Below, piece by piece: positions 34,736 to 44,835 of a stretch of DNA of 64,000 nt. The notes beneath the pieces are model-generated. The model saw nothing but the letters and a program-made list of their open reading frames with translations. It ran no database searches and had not been told where the DNA came from. The position numbers and the translations under genes were made by a program. The stretch lies in NCBI RefSeq assembly GCF_030345695.1, contig NZ_JAUASV010000022.1:1-64000 (forward strand), in the 5' to 3' direction. Origin of the DNA: Galbitalea sp. SE-J8 (GTDB lineage Bacteria > Actinomycetota > Actinomycetes > Actinomycetales > Microbacteriaceae). Each line of letters opens with the position of its first letter. The first letter of the stretch is position 1.

Positions 34736-36549
34736 GTCTCGCTCCCGCTGCCGCCGAGGGCCGCGCCCCGCCCGGTGGTCGAGGAGCGCCCGCTGGTCGA
34801 GGAGCGCCCGGCGCGCAGCGCCGGTCGCGTCTCGAAACCATCGGTCGGCGGATGAGCTGTGGTGGTTTCGAGACGCGACCTCGCTCCGCTCGGGCGCTCC
34901 TCAACCAGCGGGGAGAGGTCAACCAGCGGGGAGCGCTGTTGCTGCTGCTGCTCCTGCTGGTTGCCGCGGTGGGCATCCTGCGGGGCGAGGTCGAGCTTGT
35001 GCTCCCGCATCATGTCGTCGGTGATGAGCGGGATCGACGTCGTGGGCGCTGCCTGGTCGGCGACGAGGTCCTGGATGTAGACCGGGTTCGAGCGCAGCGG
35101 GTCGACGCCGACGACCCAGGTGTCCTTCGATCCGCCGCCCTGCGAGGAGTTCACGACGAGCTGCCCCTCGGGCAGGGCGACGCGAGTGAGGCCGCCGGGC
35201 AGCACCCAGATGTCCTTGCCGTCGTTGACCGCGAACGGCCGCAGGTCGGCGTGCCGCGGGCGCATCCCCTCGTCGACGAGGGTCGGGATGGTCGAGAGCT
35301 GCACGACGGGCTGCGCGATCCAGCCGCGCGGGTCCTTGAGCAGGCGCTTGCGCAGGTCGTCGAGCTCCTTCGCGGATGCCGCGGGGCCTACCACGAGGCC
35401 CTTGCCACCCGATCCGTCGACGGGTTTGACGACGAGCTCGTCGAGCCGGTCGAGCACCTCCTCGAGCGCGCCGGGGTCTTCGAGACGCCAGGTGTCGACG
35501 TTCTTGACGACCGGCTCCTCCGACAGGTAGTAGCGGATGAGGTCGGGCAGGTAGGTGTAGACGAGCTTGTCGTCGGCGACGCCGTTGCCGACCGCGTTCG
35601 CGATCGTGACGTTGCCGAGCCGGGCGGCGAGCATGAGCCCGGGCGAGCCGAGCATCGAGTCGGCGCGGAACTGCAGCGGATCGAGGAACTCGTCGTCGAC
35701 CCGGCGGTAGATGACGTCGACGCGCGTCGGGCCGGAGGTGGTGCGCATCCAGACCCGTCCGCCGGAGCAGAACAGGTCGCGGCCCTCGACGAGCTCGACG
35801 CCCATGAGCCGCGCGAGCAGGGTGTGCTCGTAGTACGCGGAGTTGTAGACGCCCGGCGTGAGCACGACGACGGTCGGGTCGTCGACGCCCTCGGGCGCGG
35901 CCGCGCGCAACGCCTGCAGCAGCTTGTTCGGGTAGTCGCCGACCGGTCGCACGCGCATCGAGACGAACAGCTCGGGCAGCGTCTGCGCCATCACCCGGCG
36001 GTTCGAGATGACGTAGGACACGCCCGACGGCACCCGCACGTTGTCCTCGAGCACGCGCCATCCGCCGTGCTCGTCACGGATGAGGTCGATGCCGGAGACC
36101 TGGATGCGCACGCCGTTCGCGGGCACGATGCCGGCGGCCTCGCGGTGGAAGTTCGACGAGCTCGTGATGAGGGAGGCCGGGATGACGCCGTCCTTCACGG
36201 CGCTCTGCTTGCCGTAGACGTCGGCGAGGAAGGCCTCGAGGGCGCGCACGCGCTGCTTGATGCCGCGCTCGACGTCGACCCATTCCTCCTGCTCGATCAC
36301 GCGCGGCACGGCGTCGAGCGGGAACGGCCGCTCCTCCCCCGCGAAGTCGAACGTGACGCCCTGCGCGAGGTAGGAGTCGGCGAGCGCGTCGGTGCGCCCG
36401 CGGAGCTCGGCCTGCGTCATCGTCGCGAGCGTCGAGTAGATCTCCCGGTAGGCGTCGCGCGCGTCGCCGGGCACGGCGAACATCTCGTCGAACGGCGGCA
36501 CCTTCGCACGCGTCGCCACGGCCGCGTATCCGTCGAACAGGTCGCCCAT
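34729..36549 (-). CDS. Circularly permuted ATP-grasp protein with repeat-coded tail
   Basis: A 606-residue protein of the DUF404/DUF407 circularly permuted ATP-grasp type. YNSAYYEHTLLARLMGVELV, YRRVDDEFLDPLQFR, DLIRYYLSEEPVVKNVDTWR and KPVDGSGGKGLVVGP are the family motifs for ATP and substrate binding. It should join an amino acid or peptide by an ATP-dependent amide bond. The family usually ends soon after LITDDMMREHKLDLAPQDAH. Here about 70 more residues follow, with a Gln run and then LVEERPSGARSRLETTTAHP, coded by an inverted pair of palindromic repeats that reaches into the next gene's start. The tail is probably a late addition. Confidence 0.87.
   Translation of the reverse strand: MGDLFDGYAAVATRAKVPPFDEMFAVPGDARDAYREIYSTLATMTQAELRGRTDALADSYLAQGVTFDFAGEERPFPLDAVPRVIEQEEWVDVERGIKQRVRALEAFLADVYGKQSAVKDGVIPASLITSSSNFHREAAGIVPANGVRIQVSGIDLIRDEHGGWRVLEDNVRVPSGVSYVISNRRVMAQTLPELFVSMRVRPVGDYPNKLLQALRAAAPEGVDDPTVVVLTPGVYNSAYYEHTLLARLMGVELVEGRDLFCSGGRVWMRTTSGPTRVDVIYRRVDDEFLDPLQFRADSMLGSPGLMLAARLGNVTIANAVGNGVADDKLVYTYLPDLIRYYLSEEPVVKNVDTWRLEDPGALEEVLDRLDELVVKPVDGSGGKGLVVGPAASAKELDDLRKRLLKDPRGWIAQPVVQLSTIPTLVDEGMRPRHADLRPFAVNDGKDIWVLPGGLTRVALPEGQLVVNSSQGGGSKDTWVVGVDPLRSNPVYIQDLVADQAAPTTSIPLITDDMMREHKLDLAPQDAHRGNQQEQQQQQRSPLVDLSPLVEERPSGARSRLETTTAHPPTDGFETRPALRAGRSSTSGRSSTTGRGAALGGSGSETC
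34771..34935. repeat. BIME-like inverted pair inside the ATP-grasp gene's 3' end
   Basis: Two full units face each other. The first has an inner stem CCGGCGC-GCA-GCGCCGG, and the second has outer arms TGGTT and AACCA. They are joined by a spacer containing CGGTCGGCGGATGAGCTGTG. A lone half unit and a short tandem copy of CAACCAGCGGGGAG flank them. The whole pair is read in frame as the tail of the upstream gene. Confidence 0.88.
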
Positions 36550-36605
36550 GAGGGGAGCCTAGGGCCGGGGTGTTGCGGCGATGTTTCTTGCGCGGCGCGC
36601 CGTCG

Positions 36606-37664
36606 TCACCGCCCGCCGCCGGTGCTCTCGCGCACCACGAGCTCGGGCTGGAACACCACCTGCCGCGCCCCCGCGCCGCCGCCGGCGGCCTCGGCGTCGG
36701 CCCCGGGACCGCCGGCGGCCTCGGCGTCGGCCTCCGCGAGCAGGATCTCGACGGCGGTGCGCCCGATGAGCCGGCTCGGCTGACGGATGCTGGACAGCGG
36801 CACCACCGCGGCGCTCGCGAAGTCGATGTCGTCGTAGCCGATGAGCGCGATGTCGTCGGGCACGGCGACGCCGGCCCCCTGCATCATGAGCGCCTGGAGC
36901 ACGCCCATCGCGATGAGATCGTTCGCCGCGAACACCGCGTCGGGCCGCTCGGCGGGTTCCCGTGCGACGAGCGCCGCCCCCGCGGCCCGACCCTCGATGA
37001 CGCTGAGCGCGCCGACCTCGATCACCTCGAGCGTCGCATCCGTTCTCTCGGCCGCCGCCTGCCGCGCGCCCGCGAGGCGGTCCTGCACCTGGCGGATGCC
37101 GAACGGCCCCCCGACGAACGCGATGCGGCGGCGGCCGGTCGCGAGCAGGTGCTCGACGGCGATCCGGCCGCCGCTCACGTCGTCGACCGACACGGAGCTG
37201 AAGCGCGCGTCGCTCGTCGGCCGGTCGACGAGCACGGCGGGGATGCCCCGGGCCCGCAGCCGCTGGAGGCGTTCGGCGATGTCGCCGAACGGCGAGATGA
37301 GCACGCCGTGCACGCGCTGCTCCTCGAACAGGTCGAGGTAGGTCGCCTCCCGCTCGACGCTCTCGTCGCTGTTGCCGAGCGTGAGCGAGAGACCGGCGGA
37401 TGCCGCGGCATCCTCCGCCCCGCGGGCGAGGTCGGTGAAGAACGGGTTGCGCACGTCGAGCACGACGAGCCCGATCGTCGTGCTGCGCCCGACGCGCAGC
37501 CGCCGCGCCGCGTCGTTGCGGATGAAGCCGAGCTCCTCGATCGCCGCGTGCACCCGGTCGGCGACCGCCGCGGACACCTTCTGCGGATGGTTGAGCACGT
37601 TCGAGACGGTGCCCACCGAGACGCCCGCGCGGGCCGCGACGTCGCGCACGCTGGCGGCGGCCAT
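36606..37664 (-). CDS. LacI-family regulator of the rhamnose operon
   Basis: A 352-residue LacI/GalR protein. SVRDVAARAGVSVGTVSNVL is the DNA-binding head, NHPQKVSAAVADRV the hinge side, and TIGLVVLDVRNPFFTDLARG starts the sugar-binding core. It is divergent from the rhamnose isomerase gene, and a TGAATCGTTTCA palindrome lies between them, so it probably represses the operon until rhamnose or a derivative binds. Near the C-terminus an ADAEAAGG segment is duplicated in tandem, a likely neutral expansion in a loop. Confidence 0.87.
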   Translation of the reverse strand: MAAASVRDVAARAGVSVGTVSNVLNHPQKVSAAVADRVHAAIEELGFIRNDAARRLRVGRSTTIGLVVLDVRNPFFTDLARGAEDAAASAGLSLTLGNSDESVEREATYLDLFEEQRVHGVLISPFGDIAERLQRLRARGIPAVLVDRPTSDARFSSVSVDDVSGGRIAVEHLLATGRRRIAFVGGPFGIRQVQDRLAGARQAAAERTDATLEVIEVGALSVIEGRAAGAALVAREPAERPDAVFAANDLIAMGVLQALMMQGAGVAVPDDIALIGYDDIDFASAAVVPLSSIRQPSRLIGRTAVEILLAEADAEAAGGPGADAEAAGGGAGARQVVFQPELVVRESTGGGR

Positions 37665-37773
37665 GGCACTCCTCCCGGCGCGCGTCGGCGCCCGCTGTCG
37701 GTGAGCCGAGGGTAGCGCGACGCCGCCGATTGACGGGCTCGGCGCCGGTCGCTAGGCTCGCCATCGACGGCTT

Positions 37774-37785
37774 TGAATCGTTTCA
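37774..37785. promoter_or_regulatory. LacI-type operator TGAATCGTTTCA
   Basis: A near-perfect palindrome with the central CG common to LacI/GalR operators, with one mismatch between the halves. It lies in the gap between the divergent regulator and rhamnose isomerase genes, about 100 bases from each start. It is the obvious binding site for the adjacent regulator. Confidence 0.6.
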
Positions 37786-37797
37786 TCATTCACGACT

Positions 37798-37863
37798 CCT
37801 CCGCCACCCCTCCGCCACCCCTCCGCGACCCGTCCGCGGCCCGTCCGCGGCTCCTCCGCAACG
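37798..37863. repeat. 11-bp tandem repeat upstream of rhamnose isomerase
   Basis: Six copies of an 11-base unit of the type CCTCCGCCACC, with some variants (CGTCCGCGGCC), run from just after the operator to the leader of the isomerase gene. The period is close to one helical turn, so changes in copy number would alter the operator-to-start distance without rotating the site much. Confidence 0.8.
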
Positions 37864-37885
37864 ACGCTGACAGAGAGAACCGACC

Positions 37886-39043
37886 ATGACCACCTTCGGC
37901 GACATCGTCCCCGCGCTCGAGCGACAGGCCATCGAACTGCCCTCGTGGGCGTTCGGCAACTCGGGCACGCGGTTCAAGGTGTTCTCGACGCCCGGCACGC
38001 CGCGCACGCCCGAGGAGAAGATCGCGGATGCCGCGACCGTGCACGCGTTCACCGCGCTCGCGCCGACGGTCGCGCTGCACTACCCGTGGGACAGGGTCGA
38101 CGACTTCGGCGCGCTCCGCCGCTTCGCGCAGGATCACGGCGTCGACATCGGCACGATCAACTCGAACACGTTCCAGGACGACGCCTACCGGTTCGGCTCG
38201 CTCGCCCACGTCGACGCGTCGGTGCGGCAGAAGGCCATCGACCACCACTTCGAGTGCATCGACGTGATGGACGCGACCGGCTCGCGCGACCTCAAGATCT
38301 GGCTCGCCGACGGCACGAACTACCCCGGCCAGGGCGACCTGCGCGGTCGGCAGGACCGCCTCGCCGAGGCGCTCGCGACGATCTACGAACGGCTCGGCGA
38401 CGACCAGCGGCTCGTGCTCGAGTACAAGTTCTTCGAGCCGGCGCTCTACCACACCGACGTCCCGGACTGGGGCACGAGCTACGCGCAGGTCAGCGCGCTC
38501 GGCGAGCGGGCGATGGTCTGCCTCGACACCGGCCACCACGCCCCCGGCACGAACATCGAGTTCATCGTCATGCAGCTGCTGCGCCTCGGCCGGCTCGGCT
38601 CGTTCGACTTCAACTCGCGCTTCTACGCCGACGACGACCTCATCGTCGGCGCGGCGGACCCGTTCCAGCTGTTCCGCATCCTGTTCGAGGTGCAGCGCGG
38701 CGGCGGCTTCGAGACGGTCGCGTTCATGCTCGACCAGTGCCACAACGTCGAGGACAAGATCCCCGGCCAGATCCGCAGCGTGCTCAACGTGCAGGAGATG
38801 ACGGCGCGCGCGCTGCTCGTCGACACGGACGCGCTCGCCGCCGCCGAGCGCGCGGGCGACGTGCTCGGCGCCAACGGCATCCTCATGGACGCCTTCTACA
38901 CGGATGTGCGCCCCGCCCTCGCCGACTGGCGCGGGTCCCGCGGCCTGCCGCGCGAACCGTTCGCCGCGTACCTCGCCTCCGGCACCCAGGAGCGGATCGC
39001 GGCCGAGCGCGTCGGCGGCACCCAGCTCTCCTGGGGCGCCTGA
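37886..39043 (+). CDS. rhaI: L-rhamnose isomerase
   Basis: A 385-residue sugar isomerase of the TIM-barrel type found in Pseudomonas stutzeri and actinobacteria. It has PSWAFGNSGTRFKVF at the start, then LKIWLADGTNYPGQGDLRGR, VLEYKFFEPALYHTDVPDWG, MVCLDTGHHAPGTNIEFIVM and FDFNSRFYADDDLIVG, which supply the metal-binding Glu, Asp and His residues. It converts L-rhamnose to L-rhamnulose, the first step of the operon. The ATG follows GAGAGAA, a weak ribosome site. No rhamnose transporter is present in the window. Confidence 0.88.
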   Translation: MTTFGDIVPALERQAIELPSWAFGNSGTRFKVFSTPGTPRTPEEKIADAATVHAFTALAPTVALHYPWDRVDDFGALRRFAQDHGVDIGTINSNTFQDDAYRFGSLAHVDASVRQKAIDHHFECIDVMDATGSRDLKIWLADGTNYPGQGDLRGRQDRLAEALATIYERLGDDQRLVLEYKFFEPALYHTDVPDWGTSYAQVSALGERAMVCLDTGHHAPGTNIEFIVMQLLRLGRLGSFDFNSRFYADDDLIVGAADPFQLFRILFEVQRGGGFETVAFMLDQCHNVEDKIPGQIRSVLNVQEMTARALLVDTDALAAAERAGDVLGANGILMDAFYTDVRPALADWRGSRGLPREPFAAYLASGTQERIAAERVGGTQLSWGA

Positions 39044-39103
39044 CTCCTGGCGCGCTGACCCTCACCCCCCCGCCCGTCCCGTCTCCAGCGAGGAACACGA
39101 CCC

Positions 39104-41227
39104 ATGACGAACCCCGCCGCCGCCGAGCTCATCGCGCGCAGCAACCGCCTCGGCGCCGACCCGAGGATCACGAACTACGCCGGCGGCAACACCTCGGCCA
39201 AGGGCACGGCGACCGACCCGGTGACGGGCGAGCCGATCGAGCTGCTGTGGGTGAAGGGCTCGGGCGGCGACCTCGGCACGCTCGCCGAGTCCGGCCTCGC
39301 GGTGCTGCGGCTCGACCGGCTGCGCGCGCTGCAGAACGTCTACCCCGGGGTCGAGCGCGAGGACGAGATGGTCGCCGCCCTCGACTACACGCTGCACGGC
39401 ACGGGCGGAGCCGCGCCCTCGATCGACACCGCCATGCACGGACTCGTCGACGCGGCGCACGTCGACCACCTGCACCCGGATGCCGGCATCGCCATCGCGA
39501 CCGCGGCCGACGGCGAGGCGCTCACCGCGGCGATCTTCGGCGGCAGGGTCGTCTGGGTGCCGTGGCGGCGCCCCGGCTTCCAGCTCGGACTCGACATCGC
39601 CGCGATCGAGCGCGAGAACCCGGATGCGATCGGCTGCATCCTCGGCGGCCACGGCATCACGGCGTGGGGCGACACGAGCGAGGAGACCGAGGCGAACAGC
39701 CGCTGGATCATCGACACCGCCCAGGCCTACCTCGACGCGCACGGCGCGGCCGAGCCGTTCGGCGCCGTCGTGCCCGGCTTCGAGCCGCTGGCCGGGGCCG
39801 AGCGCCGCGCGAGGGCCGCGGCCCTCGCGCCGACCATCCGCGGCATCGCGAGCCACGACAGGCCCGCGGTCGGCCACTTCACCGACGACGAACGCGTGCT
39901 CGACTTCCTCAGCCGTGAGAAGCTCGCGCCGCTCGCCGAGCTCGGCACGAGCTGCCCCGACCACTTCCTGCGCACGAAGGTCAAGCCGCTCGTGCTCGAC
40001 CTGCCGGCCACGGCATCCGTCGACGAGTCGATCGCGCGCCTCACCGAACTGCACGAGGCGTACCGGGCCGACTACACGGCGTACTACGAGCGCAACGCGC
40101 CCCTTCTCGAAACCGAGTTCGCAGGCTCGCTCGGCACTGGCGTCGCCGGATCGCTTCGCGATCCTCAGAGCTCCAGCGTGCCGGCGATCCGCGGCGCCGA
40201 CCCCGCCATCGTGCTCGTGCCCGGCGTCGGCATGTTCAGCTACGGCGCGACCAAGCAGACCGCGCGCGTCGCGGGCGAGTTCTACATCAACGCGATCAAC
40301 GTCATGCGCGGCGCCGAGGCGCTCTCGACGTACCGGCCGATCCCCGAGAGCGAGAAGTTCCGGATCGAGTACTGGGCGCTCGAAGAGGCGAAGCTGCGAC
40401 GGATGCCGAAACCGAAGACCCACGCGGGCCGCGTCGCGCTCGTCACGGGTGCGGCCTCCGGCATCGGCAAGGCGATCGCGACGAGGCTTGCGGCCGAGGG
40501 GGCGTGCGTGGTGGTCGCCGACCTCGACCTCGAGAAGGCGGCGGCCGCGGCATCCGAGATCGGGTTGCGTCATTCGACGAACCCGGCGGATGTCGCGGTC
40601 GGCGTCGCCGTCGACGTCACGAGAGCCGACCGGATCGACGACGCCGTGCGGGAGGCGCTGCTCGCGTTCGGCGGCATCGACCTCGTCGTCAACAACGCCG
40701 GCGTCTCGCTGAGCAGACCGCTGCTGGAGACCACCGAGCGCGACTGGGACGTGCAGCACGACATCATGGCGAAGGGGTCGTTCCTCGTGTCGAAGGCCAC
40801 CGCGAGAGTGCTCATCGAGCAGGGGCTCGGCGGCGACATCGTCTACATCGCGTCGAAGAACTCCGTGTTCGCGGGACCGAACAACATCGCCTACTCCGCG
40901 ACGAAGGCCGATCAGGCGCACCAGGTGCGTCTGCTCGCGGTCGAGCTCGGGGAGCACGGCATCCGCGTCAACGGCGTCAACCCCGACGGCGTCGTGCGCG
41001 GCTCGGGCATCTTCGCGAGCGGATGGGGCGCGAACCGCGCCAAGACCTACGGCATCGCCGAGGACGACCTGGGCGCGTTCTACGCGCAGCGCACGATCCT
41101 GAAGCGCGAGGTGCTGCCGGAGCACGTCGCGAACGCGGTCGCCGCGATCACCGGCCCCGAGTTCAGCCACACCACCGGCCTGCACATCCCCGTCGACGCG
41201 GGCGTCGCCGCCGCGTTCCTGCGCTGA
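39104..41227 (+). CDS. rhaEW: Bifunctional rhamnulose-1-phosphate aldolase / lactaldehyde dehydrogenase
   Basis: A 707-residue fusion. The N-terminal class II aldolase domain has [15 protein letters not shown] and [15 protein letters not shown] (metal His residues). It cleaves rhamnulose-1-phosphate to dihydroxyacetone phosphate and lactaldehyde. The C-terminal short-chain dehydrogenase domain has [15 protein letters not shown] (NAD site) and [20 protein letters not shown] (Ser, Tyr, Lys), and it should oxidise lactaldehyde to lactate. At the link near residues 328-355 there are about 24 extra residues ([20 protein letters not shown]), part of them coded by a GGATCGC-TTC-GCGATCC hairpin. The next gene starts two bases after the stop. 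Confidence 0.9.
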   Translation: MTNPAAAELIARSNRLGADPRITNYAGGNTSAKGTATDPVTGEPIELLWVKGSGGDLGTLAESGLAVLRLDRLRALQNVYPGVEREDEMVAALDYTLHGTGGAAPSIDTAMHGLVDAAHVDHLHPDAGIAIATAADGEALTAAIFGGRVVWVPWRRPGFQLGLDIAAIERENPDAIGCILGGHGITAWGDTSEETEANSRWIIDTAQAYLDAHGAAEPFGAVVPGFEPLAGAERRARAAALAPTIRGIASHDRPAVGHFTDDERVLDFLSREKLAPLAELGTSCPDHFLRTKVKPLVLDLPATASVDESIARLTELHEAYRADYTAYYERNAPLLETEFAGSLGTGVAGSLRDPQSSSVPAIRGADPAIVLVPGVGMFSYGATKQTARVAGEFYINAINVMRGAEALSTYRPIPESEKFRIEYWALEEAKLRRMPKPKTHAGRVALVTGAASGIGKAIATRLAAEGACVVVADLDLEKAAAAASEIGLRHSTNPADVAVGVAVDVTRADRIDDAVREALLAFGGIDLVVNNAGVSLSRPLLETTERDWDVQHDIMAKGSFLVSKATARVLIEQGLGGDIVYIASKNSVFAGPNNIAYSATKADQAHQVRLLAVELGEHGIRVNGVNPDGVVRGSGIFASGWGANRAKTYGIAEDDLGAFYAQRTILKREVLPEHVANAVAAITGPEFSHTTGLHIPVDAGVAAAFLR

Positions 41228-41229
41228 CC

Positions 41230-42669
41230 GTGGCGCCGAGCAGCGCCGCCGTCGCGGCCGTCGACCTGGGCGCCACGAGCGGCCGGGTCATCCTCGGCCG
41301 CGTCGCCGACGGCCGCGTGCAGCTGGACCACGTCGCGCGCTTCCCGAACACGCCCGTGCGCACGCTCGACGGGCTGCACTGGAACATCCTCGAGCTGTAC
41401 CGCAGGGTCGTCGCGGGACTGACGGATGCCGTGCGCGCCGAGCCGGCCATCGCATCCGTCGGCATCGACTCCTGGGCGGTGGACTACGCGCTCGTGCGCG
41501 ACGGACGGATGCTCGGCACGCCCTACCACTACCGCGACGCGCGCACCGAGGCGGCCGTGCCGATCGTGCACGACCGGGTCGACGCCGCCGCGCTGCACGC
41601 GCGCACGGGACTGCAGCACCTCCCGTTCACCACGGTGTTCCAGCTCACGGCGGACGCCCTGGCGGGCACGCTCGCGCTCGCCGACCGGTTCCTGCTCATC
41701 CCCGACCTGATCGGCTACTGGCTCACGGGCGTCCCGGTCGCGGAGCGCACGAACGCGTCGACGACCGCGCTGCTCGACCCGCGCACGCGCGAGTGGGACC
41801 TCGACCTCGTGCGCGACCTCGGCCTGCCGACGCACGTGTTCCCGTCCCTCGTCGACGCCGGCACGACGATCGGCGCGCTCACGCCCGCCTCCGCGCTCGA
41901 GATCGGCCGCACGCTCGATGTCGTCGCGGTCGGGTCGCACGACACGGCATCCGCCGTCGTCGCGATCCCGGCCGCGGACGAGAACTTCGCCTACATCTCG
42001 TGCGGCACTTGGGGGCTCGTCGGCGTCGAGGTCGACGCGCCGATCCTCACCGAGGCCGGCCGCCTCGCGAACTTCACGAACGAGGGCGGCGTCGACGGCC
42101 GCATCCGCTACCTGCACAACGTCATGGGACTGTGGCTGCTCAGCGAGAGCGTGCGCGAGTGGGAGTGCGACGGGTCGACGATCGACCTGCCGGGCCTGCT
42201 CGCGGCGGCCGCGGCGGTGACGGATGCCGTGCCCGTCTTCGACGCGGACGATCCCGCCTTCCTCGCCCCGGGCGACATGCCCGCGCGCATCGCCGCCTGG
42301 CTGACCGAGCGCGGACTCCGGGTGCCCGAGGGGCGCGCGGCCCTCACGCGGTGCATCGTCGAGTCGCTCGCGACGACGTTCGCGCGGACGGTCGAGACCG
42401 CCGCCGAGCTCTCGCGCGTGCGCGTCGACGTCGTCCACCTCGTCGGCGGCGGCGCGCTCAACGGGCTGCTCTGCCAGCTCACCGCCGACCGCACCGGCCG
42501 GCCGGTGCTCGCCGGTCCCGCCGAGGCGACCGCCGTGGGCAACGTGCTCGTGCAGGCCCGCGCCGCGGGGCTCGCCACGGGCGACCTCGAGGCGCTGCGC
42601 GCGATCGTCGCGGCGAGCGCCGGCATCCGCCGTTACGAGCCGCGCGTGCAGCGACCCACGGAACTCTGA
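41230..42669 (+). CDS. rhaB: Rhamnulokinase
   Basis: A 479-residue FGGY-family kinase that phosphorylates L-rhamnulose at C1 with [20 protein letters not shown] is the phosphate loop, [12 protein letters not shown] and [15 protein letters not shown] are sugar- and nucleotide-site segments, and [20 protein letters not shown] is the adenosine motif. The GTG start lies two bases after the aldolase/dehydrogenase stop, which indicates coupling. The reading frame upstream of that GTG is only an antisense-like shadow of the previous gene. Confidence 0.9.
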   Translation: MAPSSAAVAAVDLGATSGRVILGRVADGRVQLDHVARFPNTPVRTLDGLHWNILELYRRVVAGLTDAVRAEPAIASVGIDSWAVDYALVRDGRMLGTPYHYRDARTEAAVPIVHDRVDAAALHARTGLQHLPFTTVFQLTADALAGTLALADRFLLIPDLIGYWLTGVPVAERTNASTTALLDPRTREWDLDLVRDLGLPTHVFPSLVDAGTTIGALTPASALEIGRTLDVVAVGSHDTASAVVAIPAADENFAYISCGTWGLVGVEVDAPILTEAGRLANFTNEGGVDGRIRYLHNVMGLWLLSESVREWECDGSTIDLPGLLAAAAAVTDAVPVFDADDPAFLAPGDMPARIAAWLTERGLRVPEGRAALTRCIVESLATTFARTVETAAELSRVRVDVVHLVGGGALNGLLCQLTADRTGRPVLAGPAEATAVGNVLVQARAAGLATGDLEALRAIVAASAGIRRYEPRVQRPTEL

Positions 42670-42704
42670 CCGGCGCACCACCCAGACCTACGGAGAATGA
42701 GGCC

Positions 42705-43973
42705 ATGACCGACGAGTCCCGCGCGACGAACCCGAAGCAGAGGCGTCAGGTGCCCAGGCCCGCGGAGATCTTCGAGCTCATGCGGTTCAAGGCACCCGAG
42801 CTCGACGCCACGAAGCGCCGCCTCGACGCCGCGCTGACGATCGATGACCTCCGCACGATCGCGAAGCGCCGCACCCCGAGGGCCGCGTTCGACTACACCG
42901 ACGGCTCCGCGGAACAGGAGATCTCCCTCGCCCGCGCCCGGCAAGCGTTCCAGGACATCGAGTTCCACCCGCAGGTACTGCGACCCGCGGAACACGTCGA
43001 CACCTCCACGACCGTGTTCGGCGGCCCCTCAGCCCTCCCGTTCGGCATCGCCCCGACCGGCTTCACCCGGCTCATGCAGACCCAGGGCGAGCTCGCCGGG
43101 GCATCCGCCGCCGGCGCCGCCGGCATCCCGTTCACCCTCTCCACCCTCGGCACCACCTCGATCGAAGACACCAAGGCCGCGAACCCCACCGGCCGCAACT
43201 GGTTCCAGCTCTACGTCATGCGCGAGCGCGAGATCAGCTACGAGCTCACCCGCCGCGCCGCAGCATCCGGATTCGACACCCTGTTCTTCACCGTCGACAC
43301 CCCCGTCGCCGGCGCCCGCCTGCGCGACAAACGCAACGGCTTCTCCATCCCGCCGCAGCTCACTCCCGGCACGATCGCGGGCGCCATCCCCCGCCCCTGG
43401 TGGTGGTGGGACTTCCTGACCACCCCGAAACTGCAGTTCGCGTCCCTGCAGTCCACCGGCGGCACCGTCGGCGAACTCCTCAACGCCGCCATGGACCCCA
43501 CCATCTCCCTCGACGACCTCACCGTCATCCGCGACCTCTGGCCCGGCAGACTCGTCATCAAGGGCGTGCAGACCGTCGAGGACTCCCACCGCCTCGTCGA
43601 CGCCGGCGTCGACGGCATCGTGCTCTCCAACCACGGCGGACGCCAACTCGACCGCGCCCCCGTCCCGTTCCACCTGCTCCCGGATGTCGTACGCGAGGTC
43701 GGCCGCGACACCGAGATCGCGATCGACACCGGCATCATGTCCGGCGCCGACATCGTCGCCGCCATCGCCCTCGGCGCCCGCTTCACCCTCATCGGACGCG
43801 CCTACCTCTACGGCCTCATGGCCGGCGGCCGCGCCGGCGTCGAGCGCACCATCACGATCCTCACCGACCAGATCACCCGCACCATGCAACTGCTCGGCGT
43901 CGCCTCCCTCCCCGAGCTCACCCCCGCCCACGTCACCCAACTCCACCGACTGACACCCCGCCGACGCGACTGA
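42705..43973 (+). CDS. FMN-dependent alpha-hydroxy-acid dehydrogenase/oxidase (LldD-like)
   Basis: A 422-residue TIM-barrel flavoenzyme. [60 protein letters not shown] (FMN Lys), [20 protein letters not shown] (active-site His and Arg) and [20 protein letters not shown] are family motifs. It should oxidise L-lactate to pyruvate. Placed last in the rhamnose operon, it would finish the conversion of lactaldehyde-derived lactate. The second half uses ACC, CTC and CCC codons more than its neighbours, perhaps a sign of separate origin. A large repeat cluster begins just after the stop. Confidence 0.87.
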   Translation: MTDESRATNPKQRRQVPRPAEIFELMRFKAPELDATKRRLDAALTIDDLRTIAKRRTPRAAFDYTDGSAEQEISLARARQAFQDIEFHPQVLRPAEHVDTSTTVFGGPSALPFGIAPTGFTRLMQTQGELAGASAAGAAGIPFTLSTLGTTSIEDTKAANPTGRNWFQLYVMREREISYELTRRAAASGFDTLFFTVDTPVAGARLRDKRNGFSIPPQLTPGTIAGAIPRPWWWWDFLTTPKLQFASLQSTGGTVGELLNAAMDPTISLDDLTVIRDLWPGRLVIKGVQTVEDSHRLVDAGVDGIVLSNHGGRQLDRAPVPFHLLPDVVREVGRDTEIAIDTGIMSGADIVAAIALGARFTLIGRAYLYGLMAGGRAGVERTITILTDQITRTMQLLGVASLPELTPAHVTQLHRLTPRRRD

Positions 43974-44206
43974 ACACCCTCACCCCGCCGGTCGAGGAGC
44001 ACCCGAGCCCCGCAAGGCCACTGTCACCCCGCTGGTCGAGGAGCGCCCGAGCCCCACAAGGCCACTGTCACCTCGCAGGTCGAGGAGCGCCCGAGCGCAG
44101 CGAGGCCACTGTCACCCCGCTGGTCGAGGAGCGCCCGAGCGCAGCGAGGACGCGTCTCGAGACCACTCGTCCGCCCGAACGATCCGTGGTGGTCTCGAGC
44201 GCCGAC

Positions 44207-44308
44207 ATCACGGAAATGCAGGAGCGCAGCGCGACGCACGCGAGCCCGGCCCCCGAATCACGCGAACCTCTCTCCGGTGACGCTCGGATGCTCCTGCATT
44301 TCCGTGAT
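44207..44308. repeat. 102-bp element with perfect 19-bp inverted ends, copy 1
   Basis: The ends are ATCACGGAAATGCAGGAGC and its exact reverse complement. The 64-base middle is GC-rich, contains CCCCCGAATCACGCGAAC, and differs from the other copies at several positions. It is joined directly to a GGTGGTCTCGAGCGCCGAC half unit of the palindromic family. It could be a miniature mobile element or a structured RNA. Confidence 0.9.
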
Positions 44309-44544
44309 CAAGGGAGGGGTTTACGCGATCGAGGGAGGGGTTTCCGCGGTGGAGGCGCGTCGGGGCGGCGCGCGCGGACCCGCCCGGGGGAGCAGCGCCG
44401 GCTCGCTTCGCTCGCGGGATCCTCGCCCGGCGGGGCGTGACGCCGTCGCCCCACCGCTGGTTGAGGAGCGCCCGAGCGCAGCCGAGGACGCGTCTCGAAA
44501 CCACTCGTCCGCCCGAACGATCCGTGGTGGTCTCGAGCGCCGAC

Positions 44545-44646
44545 ATCACGGAAATGCAGGAGCGTGGCGCGGCGCACGCGCGCCCAACCCCCGAATCACG
44601 CGAACGCCTCTGCGGAGACGCTCGGATGCTCCTGCATTTCCGTGAT
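44545..44646. repeat. 102-bp element with perfect 19-bp inverted ends, copy 2
   Basis: The length and the end sequences are the same as in the other two copies. The middle has diverged (GTGGCGCGGCGCACGCG at its start, CTCTGCGGAGACGCTCGG near its end). The ends show no change while the centre has several, which points to selection on, or copying through, the ends. Confidence 0.9.
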
Positions 44647-44835
44647 CGAGGGACGGGTTTCCGCGCTGGGGCCGCGCTGGGCGGCGCGCCCGGACCCGCC
44701 CGGGGGAGCAGCGCCGGCTCGCTTCGCTCGCGGGCTCCTCGACCAGCGGGGCGCGACGAGCGCCCGAGCGCAGCGAGGACGCATCTCGAAACCACCCACC
44801 CGCCCGAACGATCCGTGGTGGTCCCGACCGCCGAC

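Noticed and set aside
39062-41185. 707-codon minus-strand open frame over the aldolase/dehydrogenase gene
   Set aside because: Exactly antisense to a gene with complete catalytic motifs. Its own translation is low-complexity and unlike any family.
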